DNA of 64,000 nt from Blastopirellula marina (GTDB taxonomy: Bacteria > Planctomycetota > Planctomycetia > Pirellulales > Pirellulaceae): the NCBI RefSeq assembly GCF_002967765.1, contig NZ_PUHY01000015.1:765834-829833 (forward strand), written 5' to 3'. This document shows, one piece after another, positions 1 through 9,632 of this stretch (positions are counted from its first letter, which is position 1; every line of letters begins with the position of its first letter). The notes under the pieces were generated by a model. The model saw nothing but the letters and a program-made list of their open reading frames with translations. It was not told where the DNA came from and did not search any database. The translations under genes and the position numbers were made by a program.

Positions 1-3000
1 TTCAATTGGGAACTTGTTATCGACAATTAGGTAAGACGGATCTCCAGCTAACCGCCTTTCGCCGTGCCGCGACCATCGATCCATTCTGGCTGCCCGCCCG
101 TCTTGGTGTTGCTCAAGGTCTCTTAGCGTTAGGGCGTATCGACGAAGCATATCAAGAATTCGAGTATGCGGTCCGTTTGCCAGGTGCAACTACGCTGGTG
201 TTGTTAGACTTGGCACGCTTGAATATTCTTCGCAACCTGCAACGCAATCCAGATCAGCGGAACTGGGAAGCAAGTGAGCAAATTCTCTCCAGTATCGAAA
301 AAGGCACACCGAACTCAATCGCCGTGCCAATCCTTCGTGCCGAGATGCTCGTCGCGAAAGGGGAGACTCAGAATGCTGAGCAGGTCCTCATGGAAGCCAA
401 GAATACGCATCCAGATGAAGCGGACCTTTGGATGACATTGGTTGCCCTGGCATTACGCCGAAATGAGCTTAGTAAGGCGGAATCCATTCTCGACGATGCA
501 AAGCAGCAGCTGGGTGATGGTCCGGCCCTTCGACTGGCGGAAGGACGTCTTGCCGCGTTATCAAATAAAGAAACTGCTGGGGATAAGCTGAGGACGCTCG
601 CCGATAATGTCAATGATTTTGATCCATCAGAAGTTTTGCTTTTGACCCGAGGGCTTGCCAATCTTGCACTAGCAATCAGTGATTTCGAATTGGCGGAAGA
701 GTTATGCGTTGAACTGTCGAAATTGGATCCGAACAACTTGTCTATTCAGCTCTTACTTTTTGACTTAGCGCTTTTGGGAGATCGTAAATCGATCTTAGAA
801 GAAGCACTTGGGTCGATTAAACGCATCGAAGGTGATGGACCTTTGTGGCGTTATGGAGAGGCCGTTCGACTTACCGTAGAGGGCCGAGGCGAGGATGGAG
901 ATGCGAGCGCGTTGGCTACTGCCGAAATACATCTCGCCGAGGCTAGAATTTCGCGGCCATCTTGGTCTCGAATTCCGCTGTTGATGGCGGAGATCGATGA
1001 CATGCAAGACGATACGGATAACGCCGTGCGGCATTATCTTGAGGCGATCGAGCTTGGAGAGCGTAATCCCAAGGCAATCAGTCGACTCGTTAGTTTGCTA
1101 TATAAGCAAAAACGTTACGTCGAAGCAGATCAGGTCATCCGAAGACTACAAGAACAGAAGAGCCCATTCTCTGGCGACATGGTCAGAATGGCTGCGGATA
1201 TTTCGCTGAGGCTTGATGATTTTGATCGAGCAATCGAGATTGCTCAGGAAGCTGCTGAGAACTCTAGCGAATTCCGAGATCATTTGTGGCTCGCACAAGT
1301 GTTGGGCGTATTAGGTCGCGACGAGGAGTCTGAGGCGAAGTTTCGTTATGCGATTGAATTGGCGCCTGATACGCCCGACGTATGGATTGGTTACGTGGGA
1401 TTTCTTGCCAGAAGTGGCCAAGAGGCAAAGGCTCAGCAGGTGATTGCAGAAGCGGAAAAGAGACTTCCACCCGATCAAGTTGCTTTAACTCTTGCATCCT
1501 GTTTTGAATCTCTAAAACAGCTTGAATCGGCAGAGCAGCAATATAAGGAAGCGATTGGGGAAGCCCCCAGCGATATTCAAGTCTTGCGGAGAATTGCAGG
1601 TTTTTATCTAAGCCAAGGCAACGCCGCCGCAGCACTTCCATACCTCGAAAAGATCATCGCTCAAAGTGATCAAGCAAATGATGAAGATCTGGTTTGGAGT
1701 CGTCGTAATTTGGCGATCTTAGTTGGAACGAAGGGCGATCGTTTAGGTTTCGAGCGTGCCATGTCGCTGCTTGATACGAACTTGGACTACGATCCGAAGT
1801 CACTTGCTGACATGCGTGCGAAAGCGATCATCCTTGCCAATCGTGGTGAAAGCAAGGAACGTACTCTTGCCATTCAATTACTGGAGCAAGTTGTCAGGCA
1901 GCAGTCAGAACCATCCGAAAGCGATATTTTCCTTTTAGCGAATCTTCACATCTCCGAATCGGAGTATCTAGCGAAGATCAAGCATCAGCCCGCCGATGCC
2001 GCGTTGGAATGGAGAAAGGCGAGGCGACATATGCAAGGTTTGCTCGCAGCGAACCCAAATGAAGCTCGCTACGTTCAGACCTATGTGGATGCATTGTTGA
2101 GGCAAGGCGAGAATCATGAAGCTGGATTATGGTTTGATCAACTCAAGTCCATTAGTTCAAGCGAAATCACTCTCCTGGGACTTCAAGTTCGTGTTCTTAT
2201 CGCCAATAAACGATTTGAAGATGTCGTTCAGGTTCTCGAAGATAAAACGCAGCACCTGTCTAAGGACGGTTCTCAAGATGTCGTCGCGACCATATCTTTG
2301 GGGCAATTGTTAGAGGTCGCTGGAACAAGGCTCGAAAAGCTAGAGAAAAGTGAGGAGGCCACGAAACTTTTCAACCAGTCCGAAAAACTGTACGCCAGTG
2401 TTATTGACTCCGAGAAGAGTGACCCTCTCGTTCTCGCTGGTTTCCTGGCTCGCCGTCAAAGATTCGACGAAGCGATTCAGGCGGCAACGAAAGAGTTAAG
2501 TCAAGCGACGCCAGAACAAATCGCTAACTTTGCGGTGAACATTTCGCAGCAAGGTAAGGACTTTAATAATCTAGAGCAGTTCCTCAACCAAGGACTGTCC
2601 GAGCATAAGAATGCGGCACCAATCTTGTCCGTTCTCGCGGATGTTCATATCGGGCAGGGTCGGTATTCGGAGGCAGAAAAGGACTATCGCAAAATGCTTG
2701 CCGATAATCCCAACAATGTCGTTGTCTTGAATAATTTGGCATTTCTCTTGGCTCTTCGAGAGCAGAATCCAGTGGATGCTAAGCAATTCATTGAGAAGGC
2801 AATAGACTTAGCCGGACCTCGTGCTGCTTTGCTTGATACTCGCGGAGTTGTTCTTTCTGCTATCGGCGAACATCTGAATGCGGTCGCAGATTTGCAGAAG
2901 GCCGTGGCGGAAAACCCATCGGCTAATCGACTTTTCCATCTTGCCGTTGCGCTGCAGCGTGCTGGAAACAAAAAAGCAGCCGCGGATGTTTTGTTGAAAG

Positions 3001-3080
3001 CGAAAGAACGAGGCCTGACTCCCGAGGACTTCTCTCCTCTTGAGCAAGATCTGCTGAGAAAGCTCGAGTCAACCCTTTGA
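1..3080 (+). CDS. Large tetratricopeptide-repeat protein (5' end outside window)
   Basis: More than 1,020 residues made almost wholly of helical TPR-type repeats (for example the stretch with LPDNP-like turns near the C-terminus: NPNNVVVLNNLAFLLALRE). The reading frame is already open at base 3 and the first possible start is a TTG at base 6 inside a repeat, so the true start lies upstream. TPR proteins are scaffolds for protein-protein contacts. A Wza-like export protein follows 220 bp downstream and a PEP-CTERM protein lies at 9.6 kb, so a role in exopolysaccharide or exosortase-linked envelope assembly, as for PrsT-type TPR proteins, is an inference. No catalytic domain is visible. Confidence 0.85.
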   Translation, partial: QLGTCYRQLGKTDLQLTAFRRAATIDPFWLPARLGVAQGLLALGRIDEAYQEFEYAVRLPGATTLVLLDLARLNILRNLQRNPDQRNWEASEQILSSIEKGTPNSIAVPILRAEMLVAKGETQNAEQVLMEAKNTHPDEADLWMTLVALALRRNELSKAESILDDAKQQLGDGPALRLAEGRLAALSNKETAGDKLRTLADNVNDFDPSEVLLLTRGLANLALAISDFELAEELCVELSKLDPNNLSIQLLLFDLALLGDRKSILEEALGSIKRIEGDGPLWRYGEAVRLTVEGRGEDGDASALATAEIHLAEARISRPSWSRIPLLMAEIDDMQDDTDNAVRHYLEAIELGERNPKAISRLVSLLYKQKRYVEADQVIRRLQEQKSPFSGDMVRMAADISLRLDDFDRAIEIAQEAAENSSEFRDHLWLAQVLGVLGRDEESEAKFRYAIELAPDTPDVWIGYVGFLARSGQEAKAQQVIAEAEKRLPPDQVALTLASCFESLKQLESAEQQYKEAIGEAPSDIQVLRRIAGFYLSQGNAAAALPYLEKIIAQSDQANDEDLVWSRRNLAILVGTKGDRLGFERAMSLLDTNLDYDPKSLADMRAKAIILANRGESKERTLAIQLLEQVVRQQSEPSESDIFLLANLHISESEYLAKIKHQPADAALEWRKARRHMQGLLAANPNEARYVQTYVDALLRQGENHEAGLWFDQLKSISSSEITLLGLQVRVLIANKRFEDVVQVLEDKTQHLSKDGSQDVVATISLGQLLEVAGTRLEKLEKSEEATKLFNQSEKLYASVIDSEKSDPLVLAGFLARRQRFDEAIQAATKELSQATPEQIANFAVNISQQGKDFNNLEQFLNQGLSEHKNAAPILSVLADVHIGQGRYSEAEKDYRKMLADNPNNVVVLNNLAFLLALREQNPVDAKQFIEKAIDLAGPRAALLDTRGVVLSAIGEHLNAVADLQKAVAENPSANRLFHLAVALQRAGNKKAAADVLLKAKERGLTPEDFSPLEQDLLRKLESTL

Positions 3081-3151
3081 TGTTGTGTTTCATCACCAAC
3101 TAGTTCGATCGCGCATTAGCGTAAGGCAAACGCCTTGTTGCATGCGGTGCT

Positions 3152-3178
3152 GGCAGTGCAGGCAGTGCAGGCAGTGCA
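3152..3178. repeat. Three tandem 9-bp units
   Basis: GGCAGTGCA is repeated three times exactly in the gap between the TPR gene and the export-protein gene. It is a simple short tandem repeat with no evident function. The rest of this 220-bp gap shows no gene. Confidence 0.8.
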
Positions 3179-3303
3179 GGTGCGTAATTTCAGGTCATAA
3201 TGCGTGGTAACAGCGAGGATCCTCTGCTCTGACCGATGGGGGGATGCCGATACGAGTAAAGCCGTTTCTCCCCCACCGTTGGTAACAATCTCTAGAGGCA
3301 TGG

Positions 3304-4383
3304 ATGTCCTTGATGAGACTCGCGATTCCCATAATCCTGATCATAGCCAGCATCGTTGGATGTGCCACGACTCCTCAAACGAGTTTAGGGCCAGGTCCAG
3401 GCGAAGGTATGGTACTCTCCGAGGCAACCTATGCGAATGGGCCAATGCCTCGTGAACTAGACAAGGTATCGCTTCCGACCTATACGGTAGCCCCGCCTGA
3501 TATTCTCGTTATCAACGCGATCAACTTGGTGCCTAAAGCCCCCTATCAACTCATGATGGGCGATGTGGTCGCCGTTTCCGTATCAGGAACGCTGCCCGAT
3601 GCACCGATCGAAAACGCCTTTCCAATTGGAATCGGTGGAACTATCGACTTAGGCATGCCATACGGCAAGGTCCGTGTCGTCAACAAGACTGTCGAAGAGG
3701 TCGAAGCAATTGTTACTGAGCATTTGCGAATGTCACTCCAAAATCCTCAGGTAACGGTTTCGCTTCTTCAAACGGGAGCGATGCAGCAAATTACTGGTGA
3801 GCATCTGGTTGGACCGGATGGCACAGTGAACTTAGGCGTCTATGGTACGGTTCGAGTTGTCGGATGTACTGTCGGAGAGGCTCGGTATATGATCGAGAAC
3901 CATCTCTCAGCATTCCTGGAACAACCGCAAGTTGCTGTCGATGTCTTCGCGTACAACAGTAAGGTCTACTACATCGTTACTGAAGGAGCAGGACTCGGAG
4001 ACGGCGTCTATCGTTTTCCAGTCACTGGTAACGAAACCGTGCTCGACGCTGTGTCCAACATTAATGGACTAAACCAAGTCGCGTCGAAACGTATCTGGAT
4101 CGCCCGCCCGGCACCTCTTGGTGGAGAAGTTCAGATATTACCAGTCGATTGGACTGGAATAACGGCCCAGGCCGCTACCACCACAAATTACCAATTAATG
4201 CCTGGTGATCGACTGTTTATTGCCGAAGACAAAATTGTCGCCTGGGACAATCACATGGCCAAACTGTTCGCTCCTCTGGAACGAATTATGGGCTTCACTC
4301 TCCTGGGAACGAATACTGCTACTCGGCTTAGTGGCAGGGTGTTGCAAGGCGGTGGTAATCCTCGCTCAAGCTCTGGTTTCTAG
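3304..4383 (+). CDS. Wza-like polysaccharide export lipoprotein
   Basis: A 359-residue outer-membrane auxiliary (OPX) family protein expected to form the exit channel for an exopolysaccharide. It starts with a lipoprotein signal ending IVGC at about residue 20. A polysaccharide-export domain follows (about 60-150, starting at PPDILVI and containing LMMGDVVAVSVSG), then a second export/SLBB-like repeat (about 160-230) and another soluble-ligand-binding-like stretch (about 245-320, ending in LMPGDRLFI). The ATG has an AGAGG ribosome site about 6 bp upstream. It is followed by two small secreted proteins on the same strand. No Wzc-like kinase is seen nearby. Confidence 0.88.
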   Translation: MSLMRLAIPIILIIASIVGCATTPQTSLGPGPGEGMVLSEATYANGPMPRELDKVSLPTYTVAPPDILVINAINLVPKAPYQLMMGDVVAVSVSGTLPDAPIENAFPIGIGGTIDLGMPYGKVRVVNKTVEEVEAIVTEHLRMSLQNPQVTVSLLQTGAMQQITGEHLVGPDGTVNLGVYGTVRVVGCTVGEARYMIENHLSAFLEQPQVAVDVFAYNSKVYYIVTEGAGLGDGVYRFPVTGNETVLDAVSNINGLNQVASKRIWIARPAPLGGEVQILPVDWTGITAQAATTTNYQLMPGDRLFIAEDKIVAWDNHMAKLFAPLERIMGFTLLGTNTATRLSGRVLQGGGNPRSSSGF

Positions 4384-4425
4384 TTGGACGGATTGTTAGA
4401 CGAAGAGCCTGAAGGTTAGGTCAAC

Positions 4426-4887
4426 ATGCAGAGTATTTGGTTAAAAATCAAACCGCCGGCACGAATGTCTAGGGCCTTGGTCGTTGCTGGACTTGCAAGC
4501 ATCTTGCTTCTCGGAGGGTGTCGTCATTTTCCTCAGCCGTGGAGGAGCACCCACGCGACTTGGATGAACGCAACTGCCCTTGATGTGATTCCACCAAAGT
4601 CTGCCGCATGTCCGCGTGTCACGCAGCCCTACTGTGTTGATTCCATGTATTACGGACACTACGGCGATTGCTGGCGTAGGTGGCCGGAAGGTTGGCAACA
4701 ATGTCGGCCTAACGAATGCTACTATCCGGCGATTCAAGCTGGCGAGATCGAGCATATTGTCGAAGTCGAAGAACCTGAAGTCGTTGATACACCGAAGGTA
4801 GCTGACGAACCAAAGTCAACAATGATGCCACCGGTAGGCGAAATTGTCGTGCCACGACTCGAGTCCGTCTCCCCAAGTGACATGTAG
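4426..4887 (+). CDS. Small Cys-rich lipoprotein, unknown function
   Basis: 153 residues with a positively charged start, a hydrophobic segment (about 17-31) and a lipobox LLGGC, so probably membrane-anchored. The middle contains several Cys and Tyr/Trp residues (YYGHYGDCWRRWPEGWQQC), followed by an acidic, Pro/Val-rich tail. I do not recognise the family. It lies 42 bp after the export lipoprotein, so it is probably co-transcribed and may assist export. Confidence 0.7.
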   Translation: MQSIWLKIKPPARMSRALVVAGLASILLLGGCRHFPQPWRSTHATWMNATALDVIPPKSAACPRVTQPYCVDSMYYGHYGDCWRRWPEGWQQCRPNECYYPAIQAGEIEHIVEVEEPEVVDTPKVADEPKSTMMPPVGEIVVPRLESVSPSDM

Positions 4888-5009
4888 GACTCATTGATTC
4901 GAGGCAGGCTGGGCGAGGCGGGGCAATAATTTCCTTGATTGCCGCAGATTAGTCGCCAAAATAATTTAGTAGGTCGTCAAGCGAAACTGATCACGTCAGA
5001 AGAGGCTTT

Positions 5010-5396
5010 GTGATTGTCATGAAACGAAATCTAATCGTCCACCTTTTGGCGTGTCTCTTGGTATGTTCGTCCATGGCAGGGATCGTGTCTGCCCAGTTTC
5101 CCTATAAAAGCCAGGGTAGCGTTTACACGCCTTCTAAGTCTCCGTTGCCTATTTACTTGCAGTATTTCCGAACGGACGTGGGTGTCACCGATCCGTACAA
5201 CAACTTTGTACGACCACGTGAAGAACTGCGGAGAACGTTACAAGCTCAGCAAACACGAATTAACTATTTGCAAGCTGAGCAACAAACCATGTTGCAGAAT
5301 CAGCGTCAGGGTGGTGTCACTTCGATTGCCCCGACTGGCTCAGCTTCGCAGTACTTCAATTATTTGCATTACTATCCTGGCTTGAGCAACCGATAG
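5010..5396 (+). CDS. Small secreted protein, unknown function
   Basis: 128 residues with a Sec signal peptide (MKRNLIVHLLACLLVC..., cleavage probably near VSA-Q) and a Gln-rich helical middle (about 75-105) that could be a short coiled coil. The GTG at 5010 lies 5 bp from an AGAGG site, but the ATG at 5019 gives a cleaner signal peptide, so the start is uncertain by three codons. Planctomycete exopolysaccharide loci often carry such small proteins; no function can be assigned. Confidence 0.6.
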   Translation: MIVMKRNLIVHLLACLLVCSSMAGIVSAQFPYKSQGSVYTPSKSPLPIYLQYFRTDVGVTDPYNNFVRPREELRRTLQAQQTRINYLQAEQQTMLQNQRQGGVTSIAPTGSASQYFNYLHYYPGLSNR

Positions 5397-5424
5397 AAGA
5401 GCGGCTCAATTGATCAATTACCGG

Positions 5425-6408
5425 TCAATCATTCGTGTCGAGTGGCTTCGCTCTTACCCCCAAATGAGTTGCCACTGGGATCCAATCTCCTGTAATGTTT
5501 CCCGAGCGAATGTTTCTCGCTTCAGGCCCAATGGTCATGGCACAGGATGAACCTCCGTCGAGGGTCACTGCGTCCGTGGCGCCGAGGTCATGCAAGTAAC
5601 TTGCCACCTTATTTATCGAAGCATTTTCGAATACCGCTAGCCACAACTGTTTCTCGTCTGGATCAAATCCAATTGCGGTTCGCTTATCTGGCTCGATTGA
5701 AAGTCCAGTTTGAATTTCTCCTTGGAGAATAAGAATCCGCTGGGAGCCAACGCCCCATTTGACTGATGAAAGGAATTCTTCAGTCGGTCGTTTTTCGCTT
5801 TCTAGATGAGGAACAAGATCATCGTCAAACCAGGCAAGGAAGTTGTTTCGGAGCGACTCATTGACTTCATGGTCGGATACGACGATTTCGTTTGACTTAG
5901 CGTGATCCCCTGACAAACGAATCGGCCAGGGTTTGCCGGACCAGGTGAAAGATCTTGAGTCCGAAGAGAACTGGGTGCCATTGATAACGATCGCAAGGTC
6001 ATTTTCGGATAGGGCCGCGTTTGCCGTTTTCAATTTGTACTGCCGATCAGCATTACCAGTTAGCCTTGGATCAGTCGGAGTTGTGTAAAGTTCAATTCCT
6101 GGCGCGGTCAGGTCAACGCGAACTATATAGACTAAACCGCTTCCCTCATCTGTTTCTGGTAGCCGCTCACAAGTATAGGTAACGCCCTCGAAAATCGCGG
6201 TCTCGGGCGTTTCGGTGCGTTGAATGACCCAAAAGTAAATGATCAATGCTAAGACGACTAAGCCTGCTAAACCAATCGATCGGCGAATGACTTTCCAGAA
6301 GCGGCTTGTCAGCGAGCTTTTCTGATTCGCATGTAGCCGAGAAAGTTGTGAAATTGGATCAGGCGATGCCCTGTTGTGGTCATCGTTGTCGGTGGGTGTT
6401 TTGTTCAA
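5425..6408 (-). CDS. Phosphodiester glycosidase (NAGPA/DUF2233-type) membrane protein
   Basis: 327 residues. A short cytoplasmic N-terminus and one membrane helix (about 46-64) precede an extracytoplasmic NAGPA-like domain. The family hallmark is near the C-terminus: DAVTLDGGSSCAMTI followed by a conserved VATHLGV strand. Family members cleave sugar phosphodiesters, as in the uncovering enzyme, or act in exopolysaccharide maturation. It is convergent with the small secreted protein at 5.0-5.4 kb. The location beside export and UDP-sugar genes supports a cell-surface glycan role (inference). Confidence 0.8.
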   Translation of the reverse strand: MNKTPTDNDDHNRASPDPISQLSRLHANQKSSLTSRFWKVIRRSIGLAGLVVLALIIYFWVIQRTETPETAIFEGVTYTCERLPETDEGSGLVYIVRVDLTAPGIELYTTPTDPRLTGNADRQYKLKTANAALSENDLAIVINGTQFSSDSRSFTWSGKPWPIRLSGDHAKSNEIVVSDHEVNESLRNNFLAWFDDDLVPHLESEKRPTEEFLSSVKWGVGSQRILILQGEIQTGLSIEPDKRTAIGFDPDEKQLWLAVFENASINKVASYLHDLGATDAVTLDGGSSCAMTIGPEARNIRSGNITGDWIPVATHLGVRAKPLDTND

Positions 6409-6722
6409 TGGATATTCTTTCGCAACGTTAAGGGTTAGCTTGCTGTTGCATTTGCTCTGGCGAGCAGAGAGTTTACGCTTTGGGGGGTAAATGTCGGGCG
6501 GGAAAGAGGTTATGGCCGTTGGGGAATCGGTTCACAACCAGGGGTTCTCGGAAAAAGCGATTCGTATTCATTCTAGTTCCGTTGATTGCTTTTGCGCAAT
6601 TTCGAGTATACTAGGCAAATCCCCTCGATTCTGGTTGCGTACATCCCCCCGTAACGGCTCTTCGGAAATCGAATGGTACGCACGCCGCAAGGTCATCTAC
6701 GTCTAGTTTACTGAGAGTTTCC
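6409..6722. other. Divergent intergenic region
   Basis: This 314-bp gap separates the divergent glycosidase and UDP-sugar dehydrogenase genes. It must carry promoters for both. A weak sigma-70-like pair can be drawn for the plus strand: TTGATT at 6582 and TATACT at 6607, spaced 19 bp. The only open frame inside (6491-6706) has no homology that I recognise and is treated as chance. Confidence 0.4.
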
Positions 6723-8081
6723 ATGGCACAGATTTTCTCCAGCGAAATTGCCCAATTCGAGCAATTTGAAGCACTAGCTGACTCCATAAAAAAACAAACG
6801 GCGACCGTTGGGATTATCGGACTCGGATACGTCGGATTGCCATTGATCCAATCGTTCGTGCGGGCTGGCTTTCGGACCATGGGTTTTGATGTTGATCCCG
6901 AGAAAGTGACTCGCTTAAAAGCTGGTCAAAGCTATATCAAGCATATTGATTCGGCTTGGATCGCCGAATGTATTGCAGAGAACCGATTTGAACCCACGGC
7001 AGATATGCAACGCCTATCCGAGGCGGATGCCTTGCTCATCTGTGTGCCAACTCCGTTATCGGAAAGTAGAGATCCCGATCTAACCTATGTGGAAAACACG
7101 GCGCGGATGATTTCGAAGGTTCTTCGACCGGGCCAACTCGTCGTGCTTGAAAGTACGACCTATCCCAGTACGACGCGTGATGTCGTACTGCCAATCTTAG
7201 CGGAATCAGGTCTTGAGGTTGAGAAGGACTTCTTCTTGGCATACAGTCCTGAGCGAGAAGATCCAGGTAACCCCGATTTCAGTGCGAGCCGCATTCCAAA
7301 GGTGGTCGGTGGCTACGACGAGTTGAGTATGCGACTCGCATGCGATCTTTATGGTCATGCGGTGGTTCAAACGGTTCCGGTTAGTAGCCTGGAAGTGGCG
7401 GAAGCGTGCAAGATCCTAGAGAACATCTATCGATCCGTGAATATCGCTTTGGTCAACGAGTTGAAAATACTCTTGAGCAAGCTGGATATCGATATTTGGG
7501 AAGTCATTGATGCCGCGAAGACAAAGCCGTTTGGCTTTCAGGCGTTCTATCCAGGACCAGGGCTCGGTGGACACTGCATCCCGATCGATCCATTCTATTT
7601 GAGCTGGCTGGCACGAAAGAATGAGTTGGCAACGCGTTTTATTGAGTTGGCTGGCGAGGTTAATGCTTCCATGCCTAGCTACGTCATCCAGCAGGTCATC
7701 GAGGTGCTGAACGACCACGGTAAGCCAGTTCGAGGAAGTCGAATTGGGTTGTTAGGAGTGGCTTACAAGAAAGACGTTGACGATCCGCGTGAGAGCCCGT
7801 CATTCAATCTGATGGAGCAACTGCTCGAACGAGGTGCACGCCTCAGCTATAACGATCCGCACATTCCGGTTCTGCCAGAAATGCGACATCACGATGTTCC
7901 AAGGATGGCGAGCGAACCATTAACCGCTCAATGGCTTTCAAGCCAAGATTTGGTCCTGATCGCAACAGATCACTCGGCCTACGATTACGACTTCATCGTG
8001 CGTCATAGTCAGTTGGTGATCGATACGCGTAATGCGACCAAAAACGTACTTGAGCATCGAGAGCGGATTCGTAAAGCCTAG
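6723..8081 (+). CDS. UDP-N-acetyl-hexosamine 6-dehydrogenase (WbpA/WecC type)
   Basis: 452 residues, usual length for the UDP-glucose/GDP-mannose dehydrogenase superfamily. The NAD-binding GLGYVG motif lies at 33-38. The central domain holds the family block with the catalytic cysteine (GLGGHCIPIDPFYL, Cys285). The C-terminal domain holds LLGVAYKKDVDDPRESPS. The reaction is two-step NAD-dependent oxidation of the 6-OH of a UDP-sugar to the uronic acid. The SYIKHI stretch after the Rossmann fold is typical of the UDP-GlcNAc/ManNAc branch. It supplies precursor for a surface polysaccharide. Confidence 0.88.
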   Translation: MAQIFSSEIAQFEQFEALADSIKKQTATVGIIGLGYVGLPLIQSFVRAGFRTMGFDVDPEKVTRLKAGQSYIKHIDSAWIAECIAENRFEPTADMQRLSEADALLICVPTPLSESRDPDLTYVENTARMISKVLRPGQLVVLESTTYPSTTRDVVLPILAESGLEVEKDFFLAYSPEREDPGNPDFSASRIPKVVGGYDELSMRLACDLYGHAVVQTVPVSSLEVAEACKILENIYRSVNIALVNELKILLSKLDIDIWEVIDAAKTKPFGFQAFYPGPGLGGHCIPIDPFYLSWLARKNELATRFIELAGEVNASMPSYVIQQVIEVLNDHGKPVRGSRIGLLGVAYKKDVDDPRESPSFNLMEQLLERGARLSYNDPHIPVLPEMRHHDVPRMASEPLTAQWLSSQDLVLIATDHSAYDYDFIVRHSQLVIDTRNATKNVLEHRERIRKA

Positions 8082-8121
8082 TAGCGACGAATTGACGCAA
8101 GAAATAGCCGATTGTATTGGT

Positions 8122-8850
8122 TCAATCGGCTGAGATGACGGGGGAATTTTTCCATCGAAAGATTCGCCATGTTGCGAGGACGACCGTCACGGTAATGAGA
8201 GAAAGCCAAGTCAAATAATCTCCATACCGCAACAAATAGAATGCGTATTTCATGTATTCGGTTGTTACCAACAGAATGCCAGTCTTGGTCGTCCACCAGT
8301 TATCTTTGTTCCAACCGTCTGTTGGGGCGGATATGAATCGCAATCTTGCTTTTGCGCTCGGCAGAACTTGCCGGAATACCCAACTCGAACGGCGAGTATG
8401 AAAGTGATCTGTGACAACCAACACGGTGCTAGTTGGGTGTGATTTGAGAAATGTTGCTAAGGTTTGCGCATCGGACCAAGTTGAATTGGTGGCCACTTCT
8501 AGAATCTTGATCTTGTTATCGGCTATTCCTCGAGCCAGCAACGAACCACGTATTTTCTCTTCAGTGGGCAGCTCGAAGCCTTCTTCAACTACTACCGTTT
8601 GTTGATTGCTTGGAATAAGAGCGGTGTCGGCAAACTTCTTTCTGATGAGGGCAGCTGCCACAAAAGGTCTTGTTTGCTCGTTGCCGGGCAGGATGAAGAC
8701 ATAGTCGGCTTTGATGGGTGGTTGACTGACATCGAGCCAGTCCGCCAAGCCTATCAGGATAATCGTTCGGGATAAGTAGAGTCCGCAGAGCAGGAGGATG
8801 CCGATAGTTATCCATTTAAGTGGGGGCTGAGAGAAAACGCCGAGACTCAT
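8122..8850 (-). CDS. YdcF/ElyC-like membrane protein, copy 2 of a pair
   Basis: 242 residues from the ATG at 8850, chosen because it overlaps the stop of the upstream gene as ATGA and has GGAGGG just upstream; a longer frame to 8889 lacks such support. There is an N-terminal membrane helix (about 12-33), a DUF218-like core (YVFILPGNEQTRP, VLVVTDHFHTRRS) and a C-terminal hydrophobic stretch. Some DUF218 proteins (ElyC, SanA) affect envelope polysaccharide or peptidoglycan precursors; the reaction is not established. Confidence 0.72.
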   Translation of the reverse strand: MSLGVFSQPPLKWITIGILLLCGLYLSRTIILIGLADWLDVSQPPIKADYVFILPGNEQTRPFVAAALIRKKFADTALIPSNQQTVVVEEGFELPTEEKIRGSLLARGIADNKIKILEVATNSTWSDAQTLATFLKSHPTSTVLVVTDHFHTRRSSWVFRQVLPSAKARLRFISAPTDGWNKDNWWTTKTGILLVTTEYMKYAFYLLRYGDYLTWLSLITVTVVLATWRIFRWKNSPVISAD

Positions 8851-9521
8851 CTTCCCTCCAATTCTTGTTCGTATTGATCGGGAGTCCATTCCAATTCGGC
8901 AGGAGTGTCTTCGCCGAAAAGTGTGGCGTAGATAAGGTCAAAATATGCTCGCCAAAAAGACTTTAAGCCACGACGGCTTTTCCACCAGTTTGTGGTAGTG
9001 TACTGCTCATCAGAAACAGACAGTAACTGCAGGGATGAGCCGGTTTCATTTCTCGTCGACTCCAATACCTGCTGAGTTAGCCCACTGCTGAATTCATCGC
9101 AGAGAATTCCAACACGCTGTTCCGGATGGTCTCGCATCCATTGGTGCAGTTCTCTGGCCCATTCCCATTCGGAGCGATTCGCGAAATTGAGTATTTCAAT
9201 TTGTTCGGAAGGAATACCAACCGCATTCAGGGCGTTGCGATCTCGAATAGAACTTGGAACGGTGACTTTCCATCGATTCAACCGATCCAGCGGGCCTTGG
9301 AGCACCAGGACTTTGAGACCTGGGGAATTTTCGTGAATCGATCCCGCGACGTGATAACGTTCATCACCGCTGAGAATTACCAAGCAATCGATTTGCTCGG
9401 GACGCTGCTCCGACGCAACGAGCCAGCCAGCGGCCCATTCAAGAATTACTGGATGGGCCAGGTAAATAACGATGATGGTGAGGCCGACGCAAATAAGTCG
9501 TCTGCGCCATAGTTTGCCCAT
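8847..9521 (-). CDS. YdcF/ElyC-like membrane protein, copy 1 of a pair
   Basis: 224 residues with one N-terminal membrane helix (about 7-27) and a diverged DUF218-like domain (IDCLVILSGDERYHVAGSI, then a WARELHQWM helix like that of its neighbour). It is the first gene of a two-gene unit and overlaps the next gene by 4 bp (ATGA). The shared layout of the two proteins (helix, ILSGxE/ILPGNE, WxDA or WxWA block, NWWKSRRG or NWWTTKTG) shows they are paralogues, probably from tandem duplication. Confidence 0.68.
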   Translation of the reverse strand: MGKLWRRRLICVGLTIIVIYLAHPVILEWAAGWLVASEQRPEQIDCLVILSGDERYHVAGSIHENSPGLKVLVLQGPLDRLNRWKVTVPSSIRDRNALNAVGIPSEQIEILNFANRSEWEWARELHQWMRDHPEQRVGILCDEFSSGLTQQVLESTRNETGSSLQLLSVSDEQYTTTNWWKSRRGLKSFWRAYFDLIYATLFGEDTPAELEWTPDQYEQELEGR

Positions 9522-9632
9522 GGTTCACGTTCGGCAGGAAGCAAAGTCAGAATAGATTCGTGGATTACCATTGTAAGCCACGAATGGCGAATTCCGTACC
9601 GGCTTCTTCCTAGGCGGGGGCTGCTTGGTCAC

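Noticed and set aside
6491..6706. 71-residue open frame on the plus strand
   Set aside because: No recognised similarity, overlaps the likely promoter region, and shows no coding features.
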